A stretch of 9,774 nt of DNA from Treponema sp. Its GTDB lineage: Bacteria; Spirochaetota; Spirochaetia; Treponematales; Breznakiellaceae. Below are positions 1-5,398 of the stretch, piece after piece; position 1 is the stretch's first letter; every line of letters starts with the position of its first letter. The notes under the pieces were generated by a model that saw only the letters and a program-made list of their open reading frames with translations, was not told the DNA's origin and did not search any database. The stretch lies in assembly GCA_031284195.1 (NCBI GenBank), contig JAITAI010000107.1, forward strand, positions 1-9,774. The letters run 5' to 3'. The position numbers and the translations under genes are program-made.

Positions 1-916
1 GAACTTTCGGTTCTTTCCCTACTGGTCCGGTAAGCAAAAAACTCAAGCTTGCCCGTTCCTTAGGAAGCCCTGCAGCAGCGGAAAGGGTCTGCAAGGCTGC
101 AGGGGCATCTTCCGTATCAAAGGTAAAATGGCACCACTTAGCCTTTCCCCCTGGACAAGGACAGAGCCCCTGATGCGGACAGGGCGCATAAGACCCCTGC
201 CCGCGGGTAAGCAGGGATCTCCGCAGCGTTGCGATCCATTCCCCAGACCAAGGGACCCCTGGTTCAAGGACCAAGATGGAACCGGATGCAGTAACCAGGG
301 AGGAAAGGAACCGGCTGGTTTTATCCGCAGCCTCCTGTAAAGCCCTGGTATCAGCTTGGGGTATTCCCTCAAAACGTTCATTGAACACCTGAAGCGCTGA
401 AACCAAGCGGGCTTGAGGGCCGTATATCGGCGCTCCCAGGGGTGCATGGATGGTCTTGATCATCCAGGGAGAGACTCCTGCCAAGGCGTGAAAGAGCCCT
501 TTTCCTGCGTCCAGTACCGCAGCGTTTCGATCGAGGCAGCGGAATTCAAGGGGAAGCTGCCGTAAATCAGGCCGGGCAATCCAAAGGGCTAAGACCAGGG
601 TCAGCGGCCCGGAACCTAGGTCGGTAATAGCATCCCCAGCAGCGAACTGGAGCGGTAAGCCCGGGAGGAGCCGGCACAAACGATAGCTGTTCCACGGGAG
701 AAAATACCGGAGATAGGCTGAAAGCAAGCCTTTGTTACTTAAATAGGAATCATGACGCTCACCCCGGCTACTGGTGAGCAACCGGGAAAGCTCCGCTACA
801 TCCCGGGGCAGGTTAACCCGGAAACGCCGGGGCAGGGGAAACGCCTGGTCGATCACCCGGGGAAGTTCCTCCAGAGTACGACGGACTTCAGGAGTCAACG
901 GTGGAAAAAGGTACAT
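1..916 (-). CDS. Rsm22/METTL17-family methyltransferase-like protein (3' end outside window)
   Basis: One uninterrupted frame of 305 codons runs from ATG at 916 to the window edge with no stop, so the C-terminus is missing. Seen: a glycine-rich SAM-binding motif I, DLGSGPLT, at residues 99-106; LEPG at 217-220; and a cysteine cluster, APCPH (244-248), CPC (252-254) and WCHF (261-264), giving Cys246, Cys252, Cys254 and Cys262. This order (methyltransferase core, LEPG strand, CPH...CP...WCHF) is the hallmark of the Rsm22 family, whose mitochondrial members associate with the small ribosomal subunit and bind an Fe-S cluster through these cysteines. A role in small-subunit maturation or translation is inferred; no substrate can be read. 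The start lies 29 bases inside merR and has no clear Shine-Dalgarno, which suggests translational coupling; a downstream GTG or TTG start cannot be excluded. Family assignment is strong, exact function uncertain. Confidence 0.85.
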   Translation of the reverse strand, partial: MYLFPPLTPEVRRTLEELPRVIDQAFPLPRRFRVNLPRDVAELSRLLTSSRGERHDSYLSNKGLLSAYLRYFLPWNSYRLCRLLPGLPLQFAAGDAITDLGSGPLTLVLALWIARPDLRQLPLEFRCLDRNAAVLDAGKGLFHALAGVSPWMIKTIHAPLGAPIYGPQARLVSALQVFNERFEGIPQADTRALQEAADKTSRFLSSLVTASGSILVLEPGVPWSGEWIATLRRSLLTRGQGSYAPCPHQGLCPCPGGKAKWCHFTFDTEDAPAALQTLSAAAGLPKERASLSFLLTGPVGKEPKV

Positions 917-1265
917 CAGGGCTTTTTTGTGTTTTTGGGACACCGGTTTTAGGACTTATCCCCTTGACCAGCACATAGAGGGCTATTAAGTCGGAACGGA
1001 GCGCCCCTATCTGGGCTCGAAGGTCCTGCTGCTCCCCGGATACTTCCCGAAAGAGCTGGTTCCGGGCCCCTTCCAGGGTAAAATGCCGGTCATAGAGGAG
1101 GTATTTGAGCCTAAACAGCAGGTGCAGATCCTGATTTGCATAGAGCCGTCTTCCCTGTTGATTCTTATGGGGTTGTAGCAAAGGAATCTCCTTCTCCCAG
1201 TACCGTATGACGTAATTTTTCAGTCCTAAGATCCGTTCCAGGTCACCTAAGGTATAGGAGGTCAT
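888..1265 (-). CDS. MerR-type helix-turn-helix transcriptional regulator
   Basis: A 125-residue protein with an N-terminal MerR DNA-binding domain at about residues 3-75: the helix-turn-helix YTLGDLERILGL is followed by VIRYWEKE and the wing-like GRRLYANQDL, which match the usual R-YWE and RLY..-DL signatures. The rest (about 80-125) is a short helical tail with no effector-binding domain, metal-binding cysteines or B12 domain, so the inducer, if any, cannot be guessed. The start ATG is preceded by AAAGGAA at 1272-1278 with a 6-base spacer, and the gene begins 3 bases after the der stop codon. Its 3' end overlaps the Rsm22-like gene. Its place inside a ptsI-der-rsm22 operon could mean autoregulation, but no operator is evident. 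Family call is firm; target and signal unknown. Confidence 0.85.
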   Translation of the reverse strand: MTSYTLGDLERILGLKNYVIRYWEKEIPLLQPHKNQQGRRLYANQDLHLLFRLKYLLYDRHFTLEGARNQLFREVSGEQQDLRAQIGALRSDLIALYVLVKGISPKTGVPKTQKSPDVPFSTVDS

Positions 1266-1268
1266 GGT

Positions 1269-2666
1269 TTATTCCTTTCCATTTCGGGCCGCTTTCCCGG
1301 AATACCGCAACTCAATGGTGATGGGTATCTGAGAAAAGCCCAGATCTTGGCGGATCTTATTACGGAGATAGGACACATAGGAAGCGCTGACCGCTTGGGG
1401 ACGGGACACAAAAAAGACGAATTTGACCGGCTTATCTGAAACTTGCAAGGCGTACTTTATTTTGAACCGGGTCTGAGGCCCTATGGGAGGAGGATACTCC
1501 TCAAGCCACCCCTCAAGGGCCCGGTTCAACAGGCTGGTATCAATGTGCCGTATGAGCTGCCCGTACAGTCTCAGGGCAGTATCCAACAGCTTGTCTACTC
1601 CGGTTCCATCCTTGGCGCTCACGGGAATAATCGGCGCGTATTCCATTTTGGCAAATAGAAACCGGATCCGATCCTGGACCGCCTGCACCTGGTTCTTCAC
1701 CTGGGGCATGGTATCCCATTTGTTGAGGACCATGATGATACCCCGGCCCTGATCATGGGCCAAGGCAGCGATTTTTTTGTCCTGATCCGAGAGCCCTTCC
1801 TGGGCATCGATCACGAGCAAGACCAGATCCGCCTGGTCAATGGCTTTGATGGCCCGGTTCACCGAATAATATTCGATGTTTTCGGTAACCTTGGTTTTCC
1901 GCCGGATCCCCGCAGTATCCAGGATTTTGAAGGTCCGGTTTTTATACTGGAATGCCCCTTCCACCACATCCCTAGTGGTACCCGGCATATCACTGACAAT
2001 CGACGCCTCGGAAGCAGTGAGTCGATTGGAAAGGGTGGACTTCCCGGTATTGGGCTTTCCTAGGAGCGCGATACGTATCGTTTCTTCCAGGTGCTTCAGG
2101 TCCGCTTCTTGTTCTCGGACCTGGGAAAAATCAAGCCCTCCAAGGATCCCCTCTTCCAGATCCCTTACATGATCCCCATGTTCTGCGGAGATCATAAAGA
2201 GCCGATCAAAGCCATAGGAGAGGCAGTTCCAGGCATCTTGCTCCCGGCGGCCTCCTTCGGTCTTATTGACCGCCACCAGCAGCCGGTCCTGAAAAGGCCG
2301 AAGGAATTCGATGAATTCCTCATCTTCACGGGTCATCTCTCCGGCTTCTAATATAAGGATGATCTGATCCGCCTGTTTCAGGGTCTCCAGGGTTCGCTCT
2401 TGCACGAGGTCATCCAGGGTTCTTAGGGACTCATCCGCTGCTTTTTCCAGCTTAAACCCTCCGGTATCAATGAGCCTGAGGGGTTTTCCCTGGATAAACG
2501 TATCCATCCCCACTGGATCCCGAGTAACTCCTGGCGTCGGATCCGTGATGGCCCGGCGAGTATGGACCAGGCGGTTGAATAGAGTGGACTTACCCACATT
2601 GGGCCGCCCTACCAACACGACTACCGGAAGATTCCGGTAGCGCTTATCGGGATCGAATTTCATCAT
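1269..2666 (-). CDS. der: Ribosome-assembly GTPase Der (EngA)
   Basis: A 465-residue tandem GTPase, normal length for Der, which acts in late 50S subunit assembly. GTPase domain 1: P-loop GRPNVGKS (20-27), switch region TPGVTRD (44-50), DTGG (67-70), G4 NKTE (134-137), SAEHG (160-164). Domain 2: P-loop GKPNTGKS (203-210), PGTTRD (228-233), DTAG (250-253), G4 NKWD (315-318), SAKDG (350-354). A C-terminal KH-like domain spans about 375-455, with the family-typical KIKYA segment. The G4 of domain 1 has Glu where NKxD is canonical; this variant occurs in other Der proteins and need not mean inactivity. The start is the first of two adjacent ATG codons (2666 or 2663); both lie within the 3' end of ptsI, giving a 23-base overlap. 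No good Shine-Dalgarno precedes them, so coupling to ptsI translation is likely. Confidence 0.97.
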   Translation of the reverse strand: MMKFDPDKRYRNLPVVVLVGRPNVGKSTLFNRLVHTRRAITDPTPGVTRDPVGMDTFIQGKPLRLIDTGGFKLEKAADESLRTLDDLVQERTLETLKQADQIILILEAGEMTREDEEFIEFLRPFQDRLLVAVNKTEGGRREQDAWNCLSYGFDRLFMISAEHGDHVRDLEEGILGGLDFSQVREQEADLKHLEETIRIALLGKPNTGKSTLSNRLTASEASIVSDMPGTTRDVVEGAFQYKNRTFKILDTAGIRRKTKVTENIEYYSVNRAIKAIDQADLVLLVIDAQEGLSDQDKKIAALAHDQGRGIIMVLNKWDTMPQVKNQVQAVQDRIRFLFAKMEYAPIIPVSAKDGTGVDKLLDTALRLYGQLIRHIDTSLLNRALEGWLEEYPPPIGPQTRFKIKYALQVSDKPVKFVFFVSRPQAVSASYVSYLRNKIRQDLGFSQIPITIELRYSGKAARNGKE

Positions 2667-4401
2667 CAGTGGGGAAATATTCGGCCATCCAGGCTTCCAC
2701 CAGGAGGGTAACGTGATGATAAGAGGTACACTGGAGAACCTTTTCTGCTAAGATCCGGCAGTTTTCAAGGGTTACCCCACGGATGATCCGTTTAACCTGG
2801 GGGATGGACTGGGCAGTCATACTAAACTCATCCAATCCCAAGCCTAAAAGCAAGGCCGTTGCCGAGGGATCCCCGGCCAACTCACCGCACATGGCCGCGG
2901 TAATTCCCTTTTCATGAGCATTTTGGATGATCCTTTTGAGGTACCGGAGCACTGCCGGATGAGAAGGCTGGGCCAGATAATTGACCCGTTCGTTTCCCCG
3001 ATCCACTGCTAAGGAATACTGGATGAGATCGTTGGTACCGATGGAAAAGAAATCCGACCGTTCCGCCAGAATATCCGCGGTCATGGCCGCAGCAGGTACT
3101 TCAATCATGATCCCTACTTTCATATCATCACTATAGGCTTGGTTTTTCTTGCGGCATTCAGCTTTGGCCTCCTCGAGAATACTCAGGGCCTGCTCTAACT
3201 CCTCGATTCCGGAAATCATAGGAAACATGATCCGTAAGTTTCCGTTGACACTGGCGCGCAATAAGGCCCGTAACTGGGTCTTAAAAAGCTCAGGCCGAGA
3301 CAGGGAAAACCTGATGGCCCGCCAGCCCAGGAGGGGATTCTTTTCATCGGTGGCCTGGAAATTGGGAAGCAGCTTGTCTCCGCCGTTGTCTAGGGTTCTG
3401 ATGGTTACCGGCCGGCCTTCCATGGCTTTGAGGACATGACTATAGGCCTGGTACTGTTCTTCTTCGGCAGTGGCCTGTTTTGGGGTGAGAAAGAGGAATT
3501 CCGAGCGGTACAGTCCGATACCTTCTGCACCGTAACGGGAAACCTGATCCGCTTCTTCGGGAATTTCAATATTGGCCTTGAGGCAGACCTGATGCCCATC
3601 TTTCGTCTCCGCAGGCAATTCCCGCAGTTCCAGAAATTCATCAAAGCGCTTACGGTATTGATCGATAGCCTTCTGATAGTGCCACAACACCTGGGTATCT
3701 GGATTAATGATCACCTCTCCGGAAGTACCGTTTACCACCAGTTTATCGCCTTCATTAATTTCTTTGGTGATAGTGGAAAGCCCCAACACTGCGGGAATGC
3801 CAAAGGCCCGGGCAAGAATGGCTGTATGGGAAGTCCTTCCCCCGGCATCCATGACAATGGCCTTGACCCGTTTTTTGTTCATGGCTAACACATCTGAAGG
3901 CAGTAAATCATGGCTCACCAGGATCACATCAGAACTCAGATCCGCTAGGGAAAACTTCTTAACGGAAAGGAGCTGATCCATCACCCGGCGGGATACATCG
4001 GAAATATCCGCAGCCCGTTCGCGGAACTGGGAATCTGGAGAAGCCATTAAGCGCTGGGACAATTCGTGGGAAATATCCCAGAATACCCATTCTATATTTT
4101 GCAGGCTGTCCTTGAGATGATCCTTAATCTGCTCCTGAAAGTCCGTATCTTCCAACATCATCAGATGAGACTGAAAGATAGCGGCCTGTTCTGTGCTCAC
4201 TTCCCGTAAGGCCCGTTCATGAAGGTCTTTGACTTCTTCCGCTGCTTCATGATTAGCCGTAAGGAACCGCTTCCATTCGGATTCGACCTGGTTTTTCCGT
4301 ATGCTATACCGGGGAATCTCGGGAAAATCATCCTCCAAATATAAAAACGCCTTTTCAATGGCTATACCCGGAGATGCAGGAATACCGGTGAGTTTTTTCA
4401 T
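2644..4401 (-). CDS. ptsI: Phosphoenolpyruvate-protein phosphotransferase (PTS enzyme I)
   Basis: A full-length 585-residue enzyme I, the cytoplasmic protein that takes phosphate from phosphoenolpyruvate and passes it to HPr. The N-terminal domain begins with the typical GIPASPGIAI; the phosphohistidine is His192 in GGRTSHTAILARAFGIPAV. The C-terminal PEP-binding barrel shows LYRSEFLF (297-304, phosphate-binding Arg299), RTLDNGGDK (335-343), the Mg-ligand region IMIEVP (Glu434) and GTNDLIQY (455-462, Asp458), and the catalytic Cys505 in MCGELAGD. All expected catalytic residues are present. The ATG at 4401 fits the family N-terminus exactly, but no Shine-Dalgarno lies upstream; a candidate promoter abuts the start. 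No ptsH, EIIA or permease gene is in view. T. pallidum has an incomplete PTS thought to be regulatory, so transport cannot be assumed here. First gene of a probable ptsI-der-merR-rsm22 operon. Confidence 0.97.
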   Translation of the reverse strand: MKKLTGIPASPGIAIEKAFLYLEDDFPEIPRYSIRKNQVESEWKRFLTANHEAAEEVKDLHERALREVSTEQAAIFQSHLMMLEDTDFQEQIKDHLKDSLQNIEWVFWDISHELSQRLMASPDSQFRERAADISDVSRRVMDQLLSVKKFSLADLSSDVILVSHDLLPSDVLAMNKKRVKAIVMDAGGRTSHTAILARAFGIPAVLGLSTITKEINEGDKLVVNGTSGEVIINPDTQVLWHYQKAIDQYRKRFDEFLELRELPAETKDGHQVCLKANIEIPEEADQVSRYGAEGIGLYRSEFLFLTPKQATAEEEQYQAYSHVLKAMEGRPVTIRTLDNGGDKLLPNFQATDEKNPLLGWRAIRFSLSRPELFKTQLRALLRASVNGNLRIMFPMISGIEELEQALSILEEAKAECRKKNQAYSDDMKVGIMIEVPAAAMTADILAERSDFFSIGTNDLIQYSLAVDRGNERVNYLAQPSHPAVLRYLKRIIQNAHEKGITAAMCGELAGDPSATALLLGLGLDEFSMTAQSIPQVKRIIRGVTLENCRILAEKVLQCTSYHHVTLLVEAWMAEYFPTDDEIRSR

Positions 4402-4408
4402 TGAGTGA

Positions 4409-4438
4409 AAGATACCCTAAAAAGGGGGTATATGGCAA
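4409..4438 (-). promoter_or_regulatory. Candidate sigma-70-type promoter for ptsI with an internal palindrome
   Basis: Read on the minus strand, TTGCCA (4433-4438) and TATCTT (4409-4414) are 18 bases apart. The expected start of transcription would be around 4402, at the ptsI ATG (4401). The spacer and -10 region contain the inverted repeat ATACCC (4412-4417) / GGGTAT (4426-4431), which could be an operator or a coincidental hairpin. The match to consensus is moderate, so this is a suggestion only. Confidence 0.4.
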
Positions 4439-4447
4439 GTACAAAGC

Positions 4448-4479
4448 AGGGCTCATGCGGTTATTCAGAATAAAGCCCT
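4448..4479. repeat. Inverted repeat (bulged 12-bp stem) upstream of ptsI
   Basis: AGGGCT at 4448-4453 pairs with AGCCCT at 4474-4479, and TTATTC at 4461-4466 pairs with GAATAA at 4468-4473; seven bases (4454-4460) bulge on one side. Next to it at 4480-4485 is a homopolymer A run on the plus strand. In the direction of ptsI transcription the T run comes before the stem, so this is not a standard terminator for minus-strand transcripts. Function unknown. Confidence 0.45.
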
Positions 4480-4644
4480 AAAAAACTTCCGGGGATGCAG
4501 GAAATCTTGACCACAAACCTCTTGGACTACCCCGCATCTTTTAGGTTAACCCAAGCCAACAGGTCATTTCCCTCGGGTGAATAACTCGGACTTTTTATAG
4601 AACTCCCCCTCTTTTCAATGTGAGGACCCTAAGCTTTCTTGAGC

Positions 4645-4691
4645 AGAAAAAACAAAAATAACTGAGTCCCTTCCAAAATTGACTCAGTTAT
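4645..4691 (-). terminator. Rho-independent terminator downstream of tRNA-Val
   Basis: On the minus strand a perfect 11-bp stem, ATAACTGAGTC (4681-4691) with GACTCAGTTAT (4658-4668), encloses a 12-base loop. It is followed directly by a T-rich tract (TTTT, G, TTTTTT) covering 4657-4647. The stem lies about 35 bases beyond the tRNA 3' end, so it should end the tRNA transcript and any read-through from the cheA-cheW-cheX operon. Confidence 0.9.
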
Positions 4692-4725
4692 CATCTTCTT
4701 TGAGTGAGATTAAGAACTTATTAAA

Positions 4726-4799
4726 TGGGCGATACAAGAGTCGAACTTGTGACCCCCAGCGTGTCATACTGGTGCTCTAACCAACTGAGCTAACCGCCC
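4726..4799 (-). tRNA. tRNA-Val (anticodon GAC)
   Basis: A 74-nt cloverleaf on the minus strand: acceptor stem GGGCGGT/ATCGCCC (one G-T pair), D stem GCTC/GAGC, anticodon stem CCAGT/GCTGG with loop ATGACAC, five-base variable loop GGGTC, T stem ACAAG/CTTGT with loop TTCGACT, and discriminator A at 4726. Anticodon GAC occupies 4763-4765 and reads valine codons GUC/GUU. The 3' CCA is not encoded (TTT follows), so it must be added after transcription. The gene has its own promoter and terminator and lies 104 bases downstream of the cheX stop, where treponemes usually carry cheY. Confidence 0.95.
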
Positions 4800-4801
4800 T
4801 T

Positions 4802-4845
4802 AATTACCCGGCATCTTCCTCAAAAAAAACTGCTGTCGGGTAATT
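4802..4845 (-). repeat. Hairpin filling the 5' leader of the tRNA-Val precursor
   Basis: AATTACCCGACA (minus, 4845-4834) pairs with TGCCGGGTAATT (4813-4802), a 12-bp stem with one non-Watson-Crick position (a G-T pair in the other-strand reading, A/C mismatch in this transcript). The 20-base loop contains eight consecutive T. It begins about 2 bases after the predicted transcription start and ends 2 bases before the mature tRNA 5' end, so nearly the whole leader is hairpin. The T run is in the loop, so it does not look like a standard terminator for cheX transcripts. Confidence 0.6.
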
Positions 4846-4853
4846 GCTCCTTT

Positions 4854-4882
4854 ATTTTATCACATTTGAAAATAATGTTCAA
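4854..4882 (-). promoter_or_regulatory. Sigma-70-type promoter of tRNA-Val
   Basis: On the minus strand, TTGAAC (4877-4882) and TAAAAT (4854-4859) are separated by exactly 17 bases, close to the consensus spacing and sequence. The expected transcription start is near G4847, about 48 bases upstream of the mature tRNA. The promoter lies in the gap between the cheX stop codon and the tRNA, so the tRNA need not depend on the chemotaxis operon. Confidence 0.75.
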
Positions 4883-4903
4883 GCATCTAGCGCAGAAACC
4901 GCG

Positions 4904-5377
4904 TCACACCCGCTCACGGATAACCACATTGACCTCAATCTTACCACAAGGCCCCAAGTCCATAGGAACGATCAGGGCTTCCACTTTGAGATTATTCGAT
5001 ACCTCCATGTTGTCACCGGTAAAAAGTGCGGGGGGCGTCAAGTCAAACTTAAAACCCAAATCATGGAGCTTGGTAACCGCTTGACCGGTTATCATATTGG
5101 CCAATTCCTGAATCGTTGCCTTGGCCATTTCATCCATGACCGTGAACTTTTCACCGCCGTTCATAGCTCCTGCTACTGCCAAAGCCGTTTCTTTGGTCAT
5201 ATCGAAGATAACCCGCCCTTCCACATCTCCTGCAAGACCCACTAAAGCCGCAACCCCCTGGATCGCCATGGTTGCTGACTTAAGGTAGAGAGATCCACGA
5301 ATAACCTCAGTACCAAGAACTTCTTTAAGAATATTATAGGTCGATTCAACAAAGGGGTTAATATATTCAACTCTCAT
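4904..5377 (-). CDS. cheX: Chemotaxis protein CheX (CheY-P phosphatase)
   Basis: A 157-residue cytoplasmic protein of the CheC/CheX/FliY family; CheX dephosphorylates CheY-P to end the signal to the flagellar motor. The catalytic ExxN motif is visible as Glu91 and Asn94 in ATIQELANMITGQAV. The start fits the family (MRVEYINPFVESTYNIL) and is preceded by AAGGAG (5386-5391) with an 8-base spacer. A closer upstream ATG in the leader is followed at once by a stop. It follows the cheW-cheR stop by 21 bases, as third gene of the chemotaxis operon. In T. pallidum and T. denticola cheY follows next; here there is none in the window, so the substrate of CheX must be encoded elsewhere. Confidence 0.95.
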   Translation of the reverse strand: MRVEYINPFVESTYNILKEVLGTEVIRGSLYLKSATMAIQGVAALVGLAGDVEGRVIFDMTKETALAVAGAMNGGEKFTVMDEMAKATIQELANMITGQAVTKLHDLGFKFDLTPPALFTGDNMEVSNNLKVEALIVPMDLGPCGKIEVNVVIRERV

Positions 5378-5398
5378 ATTACATACTCCTTACCCAAA

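Larger units (their letters stand above)
4402..4644. other. Intergenic region between the tRNA-Val terminator and ptsI
   Basis: About 240 bases with no plausible ORF on either strand. Beyond the ptsI promoter candidate it holds a 12-bp imperfect hairpin at 4448-4479: the outer stem is AGGGCT/AGCCCT, the inner stem TTATTC/GAATAA with a single-base loop, and a 7-base bulge lies on one side. A run of six A on the plus strand (T on the minus) at 4480-4485 abuts it. GATGC/GCATC and CGGGG/CCCCG pairings are also possible between about 4480 and 4540. No known riboswitch or RNA family was recognised. It may be a structured leader or upstream regulatory DNA for ptsI. Confidence 0.35.

Noticed and set aside
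43..447. 134-codon ORF on the minus strand
   Set aside because: It lies in another frame of the Rsm22-like gene, whose own frame carries the family motifs; the composition (many Pro, Arg, Trp) is not protein-family like.
4802..4845. Hairpin after cheX as an intrinsic terminator of the chemotaxis operon
   Set aside because: The T8 tract is in the loop, not after the stem, and the 3' arm runs straight into the tRNA; the convincing terminator is downstream of the tRNA.
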